From an uncultured bacterium (GTDB lineage Bacteria; Bacillota; Clostridia; Lachnospirales; Lachnospiraceae), in the NCBI GenBank assembly GCA_947177425.1, contig CAMWUN010000010.1:19672-83671 (forward strand): a stretch of DNA of 64,000 nt. The letters run 5' to 3'. Below the pieces are notes generated by a model that did not search any database, was not told the DNA's origin, and was given only the letters and a program-made list of their open reading frames with translations. Below, in pieces: positions 34,102-41,942 of this stretch (the stretch's first letter is position 1; every line of letters starts with the position of its first letter). Position numbers and translations under genes: made by a program.

Positions 34102-34921
34102 GATATTATCCTATGAAGAAAAAGATACCTGGATCCACCGGTTAAGCGGCGTGACCAAGCTGGTATTTTTCCTGCTTTGGTGTCTTACAAGCATGCTGAC
34201 CTATGATACCAGAGTGCTGGCTGTAATGGTGGCATTCAGCCTTGTGATATTCAAAATTTCAAAAACCCGGTGGAAACAGGTGGGGGCAGTTTTTAAGATG
34301 ATTATGCTGTTCCTGGTTCTGAATGTGACTGCCATTTTCTTATTCTCACCAGATCAGGGAACCCATATCTATGGGACAAGGACGGTGCTGTTCCATATTG
34401 CAGGCCCCTATGACGTGACGAAAGAACAGCTTTTCTACGAACTGAATGTGATTATCAAGTATTTTACCGTCATTCCCGCTGTGTTTATGTTTCTGGTGAC
34501 AACCAATCCCAGTGAGTTTGCCGCTTCCATGAATAAAGTGGGCATCAGCTACAACGTGGGATATGCTTTCTCCATCGCCCTACGTTACATTCCCGACGTA
34601 CAGGGAGAGTTCACCAAAATCAAACACGCGCAGGAAGCAAGGGGCATAGAGATGTCCGGCAAGGCATCCTTTATCAGCAGGATTAAGAATACATCCTCCA
34701 TCATATTCCCGCTGATTTTTTCCAGCATGGACAGAATTGACACCGTCAGCAATGCCATGGAACTGCGGGGATACGGTAAACATAAAAAGAGAACCTGGTA
34801 CATGGAGCGGAAATTACAGCGCAACGACTACCTTGTTATTGCGTTTACGGTGGTGTTCATGGTCATTGCCCTGGCTGTTACCTATTCCAACGGGAGCAGA
34901 TTTTATAATCCTTTTGTATAA
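34094..34921 (+). CDS. ecfT: ECF transporter transmembrane scaffold protein
   Basis: A 275-residue protein with several N-terminal membrane spans, the coupling-helix motifs EARGIEMSG and ELRGYGKHKKRTW (the conserved Ala-Arg-Gly type signatures that dock on the ATPase dimer), and a final span. It links the S component to the ATPases. The gene overlaps the ATPase gene by 8 bp. A thiamine-regulated transcription unit starts shortly after. Confidence 0.92.
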   Translation: MAKILSYEEKDTWIHRLSGVTKLVFFLLWCLTSMLTYDTRVLAVMVAFSLVIFKISKTRWKQVGAVFKMIMLFLVLNVTAIFLFSPDQGTHIYGTRTVLFHIAGPYDVTKEQLFYELNVIIKYFTVIPAVFMFLVTTNPSEFAASMNKVGISYNVGYAFSIALRYIPDVQGEFTKIKHAQEARGIEMSGKASFISRIKNTSSIIFPLIFSSMDRIDTVSNAMELRGYGKHKKRTWYMERKLQRNDYLVIAFTVVFMVIALAVTYSNGSRFYNPFV

Positions 34922-34961
34922 AAATGCCGTAGATATTTGGGTAAATATTTTTAATACATAC

Positions 34962-34990
34962 TTGACATTTACGTCAAATAAGTATATTTT
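34962..34990 (+). promoter_or_regulatory. Promoter of the thiT unit
   Basis: TTGACA (34962-34967), 17 bp, TATTTT (34985-34990). The -35 starts an inverted repeat TTGAC-N6-GTCAA (34962-34977) that could bind a regulator. Confidence 0.55.
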
Positions 34991-35012
34991 TAATAACAAT
35001 AACAGAATAAAT

Positions 35013-35107
35013 CGCTAGGGGAGCATAAGCTGAGAGTGCTTATGTCTCATAACAGGACATAAGCTGACCCTCATCACCTGAACCGGACAATACCGGCGTA
35101 GGGAAGC
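35013..35107 (+). ncRNA. TPP (THI-box) riboswitch
   Basis: The conserved segments are in order: CTAGGGGAGC, GCTGAGAG, GACCCT, CACCTGAACCGGA and AATACCGGCGTAGGGAAG, with a variable P3 arm of about 30 bases (GCTTATGTC...GACATAAGC). Thiamine pyrophosphate binding should lower expression of the downstream thiamine transporter. The canonical GAACCTGAT is slightly altered. Confidence 0.93.
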
Positions 35108-35238
35108 AGAATTTTGTATGATGATTGTAATGTGCCATGTATAAGTTAGAATCATGTGCCATGGAAACTATACATTACGGACATAATATAATGGAATAAT
35201 AAATTATGAAATAGTATATTGTTATATAATGTATTATA

Positions 35239-35284
35239 AAATAATATATTTATGAAATAATATATTTATGAAATAATATATTTT
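35239..35284 (+). repeat. AT-rich 16-bp tandem repeat between the riboswitch and thiT
   Basis: The unit AAATAATATATTTATG occurs at 35239-35254 and 35255-35270, with a third, altered copy from 35271. It lies in a 250-base AT-rich leader separating the TPP aptamer from the gene. Confidence 0.7.
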
Positions 35285-35331
35285 GCGAATCATATATTAT
35301 GTTACATCATGTACATGCAAAGTTTGAATCT

Positions 35332-35362
35332 CCTCCTGTGATGAAAACAAGGAGGTTTTTTT
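35332..35362 (+). promoter_or_regulatory. RBS-containing hairpin before thiT, likely riboswitch expression platform
   Basis: CCTCCT (35332-35337) pairs with AGGAGG (35350-35355), and seven Ts follow directly before the ATG. The 3' arm is the Shine-Dalgarno sequence, so this hairpin can hide it or terminate. Confidence 0.55.
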
Positions 35363-36040
35363 ATGTCATTTTTTGCGAAAGAAATTGTGGATGAAACTTA
35401 TGGTAACTATTTTGAACTGACCGGGGCCGGGTACGGCGCGCTGGTGGCGGCAATGGTTTTTATCCTGCTTTTGGGATGTATGGCCGGCGGCGCCAAGGAC
35501 AAGAAAAAGGTAAGCACAAAGCAGCTTGTATTTTCTGCAATGGCAATGGCGCTTGCCACGGTCACAAGCATGATTAAGCTGGCAGATTTGCCCATGGGAG
35601 GCTCGGCAACATTACTTAGTATGCTATTCATCTGTCTTATCGGATATCTGTTCGGCCTGCGGGCAGGACTGATGACGGCTGTTGCCCACGGGGTTCTGCA
35701 ACTGGTGATAGACCCTTACATTATCAGTATTCCACAGATATTTACGGATTATATCTTTGGTTTTGGAGCGCTGGGGCTTTCAGGCATATTTACCAACAAA
35801 AAGAACGGTCTTATCTGGGGATATCTTCTGGGTGTTCTTGGCAGATTCTTCTTTACGTTCCTGTCGGGGATGATATTCTTTGGAAGCTATGCATCCGCTT
35901 ACAATATGGCTGTTCCGGTTTATTCCCTGCTGTACAACGGTTCCTACATTGGGCTGGAAGCTTTCATTACAGTTATCATCCTTGCACTGCCTCCGGTTTC
36001 CAAAGGGCTTCTCAAAGTAAAAACCATGGCCGCCAGTTAA
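35363..36040 (+). CDS. thiT: Thiamine ECF transporter S component
   Basis: A 225-residue protein with six membrane spans. Features include KQLVFSAMAMALATVTSMIKLADLP, GLRAGLMTAVAHGVLQLVIDPYI and GRFFFTFLSGMIFFGSYA, which fit the ThiT family where the Trp/Tyr/His-rich L1 and helix 6 regions bind thiamine. An upstream TPP riboswitch independently supports thiamine as the ligand. It has an unusual extra N-terminal span (about 22-42). The ECF ATPases and EcfT it needs are encoded just upstream. Confidence 0.92.
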   Translation: MSFFAKEIVDETYGNYFELTGAGYGALVAAMVFILLLGCMAGGAKDKKKVSTKQLVFSAMAMALATVTSMIKLADLPMGGSATLLSMLFICLIGYLFGLRAGLMTAVAHGVLQLVIDPYIISIPQIFTDYIFGFGALGLSGIFTNKKNGLIWGYLLGVLGRFFFTFLSGMIFFGSYASAYNMAVPVYSLLYNGSYIGLEAFITVIILALPPVSKGLLKVKTMAAS

Positions 36041-36079
36041 AAAGCAGTCGTTACAGCCTAAATTAATGTAATGAAATTA

Positions 36080-36122
36080 GAATTACCACTTGCTAATCAG
36101 TCTTGCAAGTGGTATTCTTTTT
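36080..36122 (+). terminator. Terminator after thiT
   Basis: GAATTACCACTTGC (36080-36093) pairs with GCAAGTGGTATTC (36105-36117); nine core pairs are perfect, with six Ts following. Confidence 0.8.
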
Positions 36123-36168
36123 ATGTGGTTCGGAAACGATACCAGAAGTAAAAAGTAGGAGAAGAGAT

Positions 36169-37665
36169 ATGAGAGCGAGCGGCATTTTATTACCGGTATC
36201 CAGTATTCCCTCGAAGTATGGGATTGGAACATTTTCTAAGGAAGCGTATGAATTTGTTGATTTTTTGAAGAAAGCAGGACAGAGGTACTGGCAGATACTG
36301 CCTTTAGGGCCTACAGGATACGGGGATTCACCGTACCAGTCTTTCTCTACCTTTGCGGGAAACCCGTATTATATAGATTTGGAAGACCTCATCGGGAAAG
36401 GGATGCTTACCAGCGCAGAGTGTGAGGCATGTGACTGGGGCGGAAGCGAAGCCTATGTGGATTATGAGAAAGTTTATTTATCCCGGTTTAAGATTCTAAG
36501 GAAAGCATTTGAAAACAGCCATATTGAAGAGGATGAAGGCTTTCAGGCTTTTGTGAAAGAAAATGATTTCTGGCTTGCCAATTATGCGCTTTATATGGCG
36601 GTAAAGGATTCCTTTGAAGGCAGAAGCTGGTCGCAGTGGGATGAGGATATACGCCGCAGAAAACCTGAAGCGGTATCAAAGTACCAGGAACAGCTTAAGG
36701 AAGAAATTCTTTTCTACGAATTCCAGCAGTATTTGTTTGCGAGCCAGTGGATGAAGCTGAAAAAATACGCCAATGACAAGGGCATTCAGATTATTGGGGA
36801 TATTCCTATTTACGTTGCCTTTGACAGTGCAGATACATGGGCGAACCCGGAACTGTTCCAGTTCGACGGGGAGGGGATGCCTACAGGGGTGGCAGGATGT
36901 CCGCCTGATTCATTCTCCGCCACAGGACAACTTTGGGGCAATCCTTTATACAGATGGGATTACCATAAAGAAACCGGATATGCGTGGTGGATGCAGAGGA
37001 TTTCCTACTGTTATAAGCTTTATGATGTTGTAAGGATTGACCATTTCAGGGGATTTGATGAATACTACAGTATTCCTTACGGGGACCCTACTGCGGAAAA
37101 GGGCCAGTGGGAAAAGGGCCCTGGCTATGATTTGTTTAAGGTTATGAAAGAGAAAATAGGCGACAAGCCCGTGATAGCGGAGGATTTGGGATTTTTGACT
37201 CCTACGGTCATTGAACTGGTAAAAAAGACTGGATATCCGGGCATGAAGATTCTGCAGTTTGCTTTTGACTCCCGGGAAGAGAGCGATTACCTTCCCCATA
37301 CCTATACACCCAATTCCGTTGTGTATACCGGAACCCATGACAATGACACGACTTATGGATGGTTCTGCTCTATTAATTTCAGGGACAGAAACTTTGCCAA
37401 GAATTACCTGAGCAGATTTTTAAATGAAAAGTTTGATAAAAAGGATATAGTCTGGAACTTCATCCGGGCGGCTCTTGCAAGCGTGTCGGATACGGCAGTC
37501 ATACCCATGCAGGATTATTTAGGGCTGGGCGGGGCTGCAAGGATTAATACGCCTTCCACGCTTGGAAATAACTGGAAATGGCGGATGGTTAAAGGGCAGG
37601 CCTGCGGCAGTCTTGCAGGGAAAATTTACAAAGTCTGTAAAAGATACGAGAGGGTAGAAGAATAA
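36169..37665 (+). CDS. malQ: 4-alpha-glucanotransferase (amylomaltase)
   Basis: The 498-residue GH77 enzyme is complete: it starts RASGILLPVSSIPSKYGIG, has FAGNPYYIDLEDL, the nucleophile region VRIDHFRGF, acid/base IAEDLGFLT and the late GTHDNDTT. It transfers alpha-1,4-glucan segments between maltodextrins, releasing glucose. It acts in the cytoplasm and would work with the GH31 glucosidase at 15470. GGAGAAGAG sets the ATG at 36169. A LacI-type regulator follows after 32 bases and may control it. Confidence 0.95.
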   Translation: MRASGILLPVSSIPSKYGIGTFSKEAYEFVDFLKKAGQRYWQILPLGPTGYGDSPYQSFSTFAGNPYYIDLEDLIGKGMLTSAECEACDWGGSEAYVDYEKVYLSRFKILRKAFENSHIEEDEGFQAFVKENDFWLANYALYMAVKDSFEGRSWSQWDEDIRRRKPEAVSKYQEQLKEEILFYEFQQYLFASQWMKLKKYANDKGIQIIGDIPIYVAFDSADTWANPELFQFDGEGMPTGVAGCPPDSFSATGQLWGNPLYRWDYHKETGYAWWMQRISYCYKLYDVVRIDHFRGFDEYYSIPYGDPTAEKGQWEKGPGYDLFKVMKEKIGDKPVIAEDLGFLTPTVIELVKKTGYPGMKILQFAFDSREESDYLPHTYTPNSVVYTGTHDNDTTYGWFCSINFRDRNFAKNYLSRFLNEKFDKKDIVWNFIRAALASVSDTAVIPMQDYLGLGGAARINTPSTLGNNWKWRMVKGQACGSLAGKIYKVCKRYERVEE

Positions 37666-37697
37666 AAGAGGGTGCAAAGACGAGGGGTATTTTTTGA

Positions 37698-38753
37698 ATG
37701 GAAGAAATTACAATTAAAGATATAGCCAGAAGATGCGGCGTAGGAATCAGTACGGTTTCCAGGGCGATAAACAATCACCCGGATATCAATACGGAAACCA
37801 AGCAGATGGTCATGCGTGTTATCCGTGAGACGGGGTATATCCCGAATAACAGCGCCAGAAATTTAAAGCGTACAGATGCAAGGTGTATTGCAGTACTGAT
37901 TAAGGGCATCACCAATCCGTTTTTCAGTTCCGTGATCCAGATTATTGAAACCCAGGTCCAGAAAAAGAAATACGCGATGGTCATGCAGCATGTGGAGACT
38001 TATGAGGATGAACTGGACGTTGCCCTTGAACTGATAAAAGAAAAGCGGCTGCGGGGAATCATCTTTCTGGGAGGAGCCTACCGTCATGACAGCCAGAAAC
38101 TGGCAAAGCTGAATGTACCTTTTGTGTTCAGCACCATAGGAACGGGGCAGGACGAAGGGGAGAAGACTTATTCCAACACAGCGGTGGACGATTTTGCAGA
38201 GAGCCAGAAAATGGTTAATTACCTGCTGGATTTGGGACACAGGCGGATTGCTATTATTGCGGAAGGGTCGGATGCCGAATCTGTAGGCCAGCTCCGTCTG
38301 GAGGGATACAAAAAGGCACTTAAGGACAGAGAAATTGAAATAGATGAAAGACTGATTTATGAGGTAAAGGATCAGGCAGATCCTTACTCCATGCAGAACG
38401 GCTATGCCATGGCGCAGCAGCTTCTTGCTTCCGGCGTGGACTTTACGGCGGTCTTTGCCATTGCAGATTTTCTTGCGGTGGGAGTCTGCCGGGCTATCCA
38501 TGAGGCAGGGCTCCGCATCCCGGAAGACATTTCCGTGGCAGGCTTTGACGGGATTGCAATCGGAGAATTTTACACGCCCCAGCTTACCACCATTAAACAG
38601 CCGGTGGAAGCCATGGCGGAAAAGACGGCGAAGCTTTTATTCAATCTGATAGAAGGAAAATGTGGGCATGAACACATTATTTTTCCGGCCGAACTGGTGG
38701 AGCGGGAATCCACCGGAAAGCCCAATCCGGAAATGCTTTTCCCACATATATAA
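37698..38753 (+). CDS. LacI-family transcriptional regulator
   Basis: The 351-residue protein has the LacI HTH at its start (ITIKDIARRCGVGISTVSRAINN, with hinge NNSARNLK) and a periplasmic-binding-protein-like effector domain with GHRRIAIIAE, CRAIHEAGLRIPEDISVAGFDG and TTIKQPVEAMAE. Linkage to malQ suggests a maltodextrin-responsive repressor or activator (MalR-like), but the sugar is inferred. A GAAACG half-site lies just before malQ. A strong terminator follows. Confidence 0.93.
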   Translation: MEEITIKDIARRCGVGISTVSRAINNHPDINTETKQMVMRVIRETGYIPNNSARNLKRTDARCIAVLIKGITNPFFSSVIQIIETQVQKKKYAMVMQHVETYEDELDVALELIKEKRLRGIIFLGGAYRHDSQKLAKLNVPFVFSTIGTGQDEGEKTYSNTAVDDFAESQKMVNYLLDLGHRRIAIIAEGSDAESVGQLRLEGYKKALKDREIEIDERLIYEVKDQADPYSMQNGYAMAQQLLASGVDFTAVFAIADFLAVGVCRAIHEAGLRIPEDISVAGFDGIAIGEFYTPQLTTIKQPVEAMAEKTAKLLFNLIEGKCGHEHIIFPAELVERESTGKPNPEMLFPHI

Positions 38754-38761
38754 TATGTATA

Positions 38762-38796
38762 AAAACCAGCGGCATATCTGTATGTCCGCTGGTTTT
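38762..38796 (+). terminator. Terminator after the LacI-type regulator
   Basis: AAAACCAGCGG (38762-38772) and CCGCTGGTTTT (38786-38796) are perfect complements around a 13-base loop. Confidence 0.85.
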
Positions 38797-38810
38797 GCCA
38801 CATAAGCCGG

Positions 38811-38836
38811 CTCGCGAAACATAGCAGCGTTTGTTC
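38811..38836 (+). repeat. Degenerate copy of a dispersed short repeat
   Basis: CTCGCGAAACATAGCAGCGTTTGTT matches the repeat at 44469 and 63290 except for three internal changes in GCGAAGCGTGG. It sits between a terminator and a MITE-like element. Confidence 0.5.
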
Positions 38837-38840
38837 CTGG

Positions 38841-38997
38841 TATGATTCAACTTAATTACCTTAATGTTTCACGCAGGATAAATTTTCATGTGCAAGGCGG
38901 CTGAATGAGGCGATGCCGGTAGCATCGTCGATTGAAGCCAACGCAGCAGATGGAAATTCAGACAAGTGAAACATAAGGTTAATTAAGTTGAGTCATA
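38841..38997. mobile_element. 157-bp MITE-like element with 32-bp terminal inverted repeats
   Basis: The arms 38841-38872 (TATGATTCAACTTAATTACC...) and 38966-38997 (...GGTTAATTAAGTTGAGTCATA) are near-complementary. Inner parts also pair (GGCGATGC with GCATCGTC, AAATTTTCAT with ATGGAAATT), so the whole element folds into one long hairpin. It encodes nothing. It ends exactly where the stop codon of the neighbouring CYTH gene begins; TA at both tips may be the target duplication. Confidence 0.65.
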
Positions 38998-39501
38998 CTA
39001 GAGCGTGTTTGAAAATATTTTCCGGGACATATTGGAGTTATGGTATTCCACATTGGTGGTCACGTCCTCCCCAAGCCATGGGGGCGGAAGAAAGGCATCT
39101 GCGGTTTCCACATCGGGGAATTCGACCTCCGCCAGAATAAGGGGCGCAAAGGGAGGTTCAAAGATATCCAGTTCCACGGTAAGAGAGGGAAGTTCTCCTG
39201 CAGGTTTGTAATGAGAGGAAAATGCAGGTGCATCAATGGGAATCAGATACCTTTTTTTGGAAATGATGTTGCCGTCTGCTTTGGCGAGAAGATGCCCGTA
39301 GGATTCCTTATCCAAAGGCAGATTATATTCCTCCCTTGCCATAAGCCCTTTGCCTTTATAAGTCAGATAATACTCCTCATTTTGTCTGCGGATGCGGACC
39401 ACCGGGCTGGTACACAGATACGCCTGCTCAATTACAAGGCATGTGAAAGCGGAAAGGCGCCCGGGCACTTCCCTGACTAAAAATTTGCGTTCAATTTCCA
39501 T
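38998..39501 (-). CDS. CYTH-domain protein (triphosphate tunnel metalloenzyme)
   Basis: The 167-residue protein begins with the CYTH signature MEIERKFLV and continues IEQAYLCTSPVVRIRRQNEEYYLTYKG, whose paired Arg/Lys and Glu residues line the triphosphate tunnel, then LTVELDIFE and LILAEVEFPD. Members hydrolyse tripolyphosphate or thiamine triphosphate, or cyclise ATP; tripolyphosphatase is the likeliest for a short bacterial form. The ATG at 39501 opens MEIERK; an in-frame ATG 18 bases earlier is disfavoured. A MITE-like element abuts its stop. Confidence 0.87.
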   Translation of the reverse strand: MEIERKFLVREVPGRLSAFTCLVIEQAYLCTSPVVRIRRQNEEYYLTYKGKGLMAREEYNLPLDKESYGHLLAKADGNIISKKRYLIPIDAPAFSSHYKPAGELPSLTVELDIFEPPFAPLILAEVEFPDVETADAFLPPPWLGEDVTTNVEYHNSNMSRKIFSNTL

Positions 39502-39576
39502 ACTGTCTGTTCCTTCCATATATATTCTGAAAAATTTAGTAATTAAAAAAATATACTATTAAAATAATATAAAGAT

Positions 39577-39605
39577 AGTATACCTTTCCTTAATAAAGTT
39601 TACAA
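39577..39605 (-). promoter_or_regulatory. Promoter of the CYTH gene
   Basis: On the minus strand, TTGTAA (39605-39600), 17 bp, TATACT (39582-39577). The -10 is half of an inverted repeat TATACTAT/ATAGTATA (39552-39559/39575-39582). Confidence 0.55.
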
Positions 39606-39613
39606 ATCATTAA

Positions 39614-39643
39614 TTGGTAATTCTGGGTGATTAATGGTAAAAT
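39614..39643 (+). promoter_or_regulatory. Putative promoter of the DJ-1/PfpI gene
   Basis: TTGGTA (39614-39619), 18 bp, TAAAAT (39638-39643). The surrounding 39520-39720 is AT-rich and has no gene. Confidence 0.4.
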
Positions 39644-39724
39644 ATTCACATAAGGTTATATTAAATTACATTTATAAATGATATATATAAAATTTATAAA
39701 AATAAATAAAAGGTGGGTTATGCT

Positions 39725-40276
39725 ATGAGCAAAGTATGTGTATTTTTTGGTACAGGTTATGAGGAGATAGAAGCCCTTACCGTGGTAGATCTTCTGCGCA
39801 GACAGGGAATAGATACGGAAATGGTTTCCATTACAGGGACGAGAACTGTCACAGGATCCCATAACATTGAAGTTTCTATGGACTGTCTCCTTGAAGAGGT
39901 TGATTTCTCCAAAGTGGATATGATTATCCTTCCCGGAGGCGGCGAGGGCACGAAGAATCTGGAAGCCTGCCAGCCCCTTATGGAGCAGGTGGATACTTTT
40001 GCAGCGGAAGGGAAAGCAGTATGCGCAATCTGTGCGGCGCCGTCCATACTAGGGCACAGAGGCATTCTGAAAGGAAAGAAAGCAATTGCATATCCGGGAT
40101 TTGAAGACCAGCTTGAAGGCGCCGTGGTTACTTACGAACCGGCAGTGCGGGACGGGAATATTATTACAGGAAGGGGTATGGGATGTTCTATTGACTTTGG
40201 ACTGGCAGTCATAGAATATCTGGCAGACAGTAAGGCCAGCGCAGCCATGGCGGCAAAAATTGTATATAAGCAATAA
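39725..40276 (+). CDS. DJ-1/PfpI family protein
   Basis: The 183-residue protein has the flavodoxin-like DJ-1 fold: VCVFFGTGYEEIEALTVVDLLRR at the start (acidic partner Glu), MIILPGGGEGTKNL, and the nucleophile elbow AICAAPSILG with the reactive Cys. Family members are cysteine hydrolases, glyoxalases or stress chaperones; the DJ-1/ThiJ branch fits the length. The start at 39725 follows AGGTGGG. A CBS-domain gene follows after 19 bases, so an operon with it and greA is likely. Confidence 0.92.
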   Translation: MSKVCVFFGTGYEEIEALTVVDLLRRQGIDTEMVSITGTRTVTGSHNIEVSMDCLLEEVDFSKVDMIILPGGGEGTKNLEACQPLMEQVDTFAAEGKAVCAICAAPSILGHRGILKGKKAIAYPGFEDQLEGAVVTYEPAVRDGNIITGRGMGCSIDFGLAVIEYLADSKASAAMAAKIVYKQ

Positions 40277-40295
40277 GATTTAAGGAAGGATACAA

Positions 40296-40736
40296 ATGAA
40301 TATATTATTTTTTTTGACGCCGAAAAGTGAAGTGGCCTATGTCTATGACACGGACACCCTGCGGCAGGCCATAGAAAAAATGGAAAACCACAGGCACGCG
40401 GCGATTCCTGTCATAAGCAGGAAGGAAGGACGGTACATAGGCACCCTGACAGAAGGGGATCTGCTCTGGTATATTAAGGAGCATGGCGATTTGTCCGTTC
40501 ACAGGGCGGAAGATGTTTCCATTATGGAAGTGCCCCGTAACTGTGATAATGAGCCGGTAGACGTGGATGTGGACATGGAAAATCTGCTGAATAAGGCAAT
40601 GAACCAGAATTTCGTTCCGGTCATTGACGACAGGGACAGATTCATCGGGATTATCACCAGAAAGGCGCTGATACAATATCTGTGCAGGAAGCTGGTAACA
40701 GTCCAGTTGGAAGCCGGAGGAATGAGTATCCGGTAG
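40296..40736 (+). CDS. CBS-domain pair protein
   Basis: A 146-residue protein made of two CBS domains. The first runs from VAYVYDTDTLRQAIEKMENHRHAAIPVI to GTLTEGDLLWYI; the second from VDVDMENLLNKAMNQNFVPVID to GIITRKALIQYL. Stand-alone CBS pairs bind adenine nucleotides or c-di-AMP and act as sensors. No output domain is attached, so its partner is unknown. It lies between the DJ-1 and greA genes on the same strand. Confidence 0.88.
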   Translation: MNILFFLTPKSEVAYVYDTDTLRQAIEKMENHRHAAIPVISRKEGRYIGTLTEGDLLWYIKEHGDLSVHRAEDVSIMEVPRNCDNEPVDVDVDMENLLNKAMNQNFVPVIDDRDRFIGIITRKALIQYLCRKLVTVQLEAGGMSIR

Positions 40737-40763
40737 AAATGTGAAATCAGTGAGGGGAAATGA

Positions 40764-41267
40764 ATGTATAATCAGTTGACGCGCAAAGATATCGAAGAAA
40801 TGGAGGCTGAAATCGAGGAAAGGAAGCTTGTGATACGCCCAAAGCTTCTGGAATCCGTGAAAGAAGCAAGAGCACAGGGCGATTTAAGCGAAAATTTTGA
40901 ATACTATGCAGCCAAGAGAGAAAAAAATAAAAATGAAAGCCGCATCCGCTTTCTGGAACGGATGATTAAGACCGCAGAGGTAATACCCGACGATTCCATG
41001 GAAGATGAGATTGGCATGAATAATACTGTTGAAGTGGAATTTGAGGAAGACGGCTCTACAGAAAAATATAAAATCGTGACTACCATGCGGGGAAATTCCC
41101 TTGCAGGGCTGGTAAGTATAGAGTCGCCAATTGGCAAAGCCCTTATGGGACATAAAGCCGGCGAGCGGGTTTATGTGCAGGTGAACGCCGAATATGGCTA
41201 CTACCTGAAAATCAAATCTATCGAAAAAACAGTAGACGATGGAAGCGATAAAATCAGAAGTTTTTAA
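40764..41267 (+). CDS. greA: Transcription elongation factor GreA
   Basis: The 167-residue protein has the GreA layout: an N-terminal coiled coil (about 1-80) with the acidic tip region ARAQGDLSENFEYYAAK, whose Asp and Glu reach the polymerase active site, and a C-terminal FKBP-like domain (SPIGKALMGHKAGERVYV). It stimulates cleavage of backtracked RNA. GreA is normally ~157 residues. It is preceded by GAGGGG and follows the CBS gene by 27 bases. Confidence 0.92.
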   Translation: MYNQLTRKDIEEMEAEIEERKLVIRPKLLESVKEARAQGDLSENFEYYAAKREKNKNESRIRFLERMIKTAEVIPDDSMEDEIGMNNTVEVEFEEDGSTEKYKIVTTMRGNSLAGLVSIESPIGKALMGHKAGERVYVQVNAEYGYYLKIKSIEKTVDDGSDKIRSF

Positions 41268-41306
41268 AACGGAAAAACTTACCATAATATTTTCGTGCAC
41301 ACCGTT

Positions 41307-41432
41307 AATACTATGAACAAGATAAGTGATAAGGAAAACGCTTTGAACGGAGGAAACTTCAGGATAAGCGCAGAACTTGAAACGCTTATCTTGAAGAAGG
41401 CTGTTACAGACAGTCAAAAAATATAACGGAGG
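41307..41432 (+). promoter_or_regulatory. SASP leader with possible SigG -10, hairpin and small open frame
   Basis: AATACTA (41307-41313) with TAATA 17 bases upstream, or CATAATA at 41283-41289 with a poorer -35, could be SigG promoters. A perfect 8-bp hairpin GATAAGCG/CGCTTATC lies at 41363-41370/41383-41390. A 37-codon frame (41313-41426) has no ribosome binding site. Confidence 0.3.
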
Positions 41433-41441
41433 TGAATGAAG

Positions 41442-41642
41442 ATGGCAAGCAGCAAATCTAATAGAGTAGAAGTTCCTGAAGCTAAAGCAGCTATGGATCG
41501 TTTCAAAACAGAAGTTGCTTCTGAGCTTGGAGTTAACCTGAAAGAAGGCTACAACGGCGACCTTACTTCTAAGGAAGCTGGATCTATCGGCGGTGAAATG
41601 GTCCGCAGAATGATCAAGAAGCAAGAAGAACAGATGAAATAA
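41442..41642 (+). CDS. Small acid-soluble spore protein, alpha/beta type
   Basis: This 66-residue protein has the SASP signature: MDRFKTEVASELGVNLKEGYNGDLTSKEAGSIGGEMVRRMI, including the GPR protease site (TEVASE) and GGEMVRRM near the end. It coats spore DNA in A-form, protecting against UV and heat, and is degraded on germination. GGAGG (41428-41432) suits the second ATG (41442) better than the one at 41436, giving MASSKS. A strong terminator follows. Confidence 0.96.
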   Translation: MASSKSNRVEVPEAKAAMDRFKTEVASELGVNLKEGYNGDLTSKEAGSIGGEMVRRMIKKQEEQMK

Positions 41643-41660
41643 CAAAATAAAAAAAGAATG

Positions 41661-41691
41661 GCCCGTCTGCATATGCAGGCGGGCTGTTTTT
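41661..41691 (+). terminator. Terminator after the SASP gene
   Basis: GCCCGTCTGC (41661-41670) pairs with GCAGGCGGGC (41675-41684) with one wobble and an ATAT loop; Ts follow at 41687-41691. Confidence 0.88.
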
Positions 41692-41696
41692 ACAAC

Positions 41697-41729
41697 GGAC
41701 AGTTCGCGGAGCGTGCTGTCCGTTGTTTG
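41697..41729 (+). repeat. 33-bp dispersed repeat, copy A
   Basis: The 33 bases beginning GGACAGTTCGCGG are identical to 44501-44533. GGACAG pairs with CTGTCC and CGC with GCG inside, so each copy forms a nested hairpin. It directly follows the SASP terminator. Confidence 0.8.
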
Positions 41730-41942
41730 GTACACCCCTTTTTCCCTCAAGGTGTTTCAGCGTATAATACAAAGGCTTTCCACAGCGTGGCAACAGTATT
41801 TTATGAAAACATGAGAAAAGCAAGAAATAATATAAATTGTGCAAAATATATAAAATGTGGAAGGTTTCGGGAGAATATAGAATTATTTAGAAAAACAAAC
41901 AAATTTTAAAGGGAAAAGAATGGCAAATATGATTAAAAAATG

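Noticed and set aside
39040..39480. Plus-strand frame opposite the CYTH gene
   Set aside because: It mirrors the CYTH coding sequence, which has clear family motifs, so it is a shadow frame.
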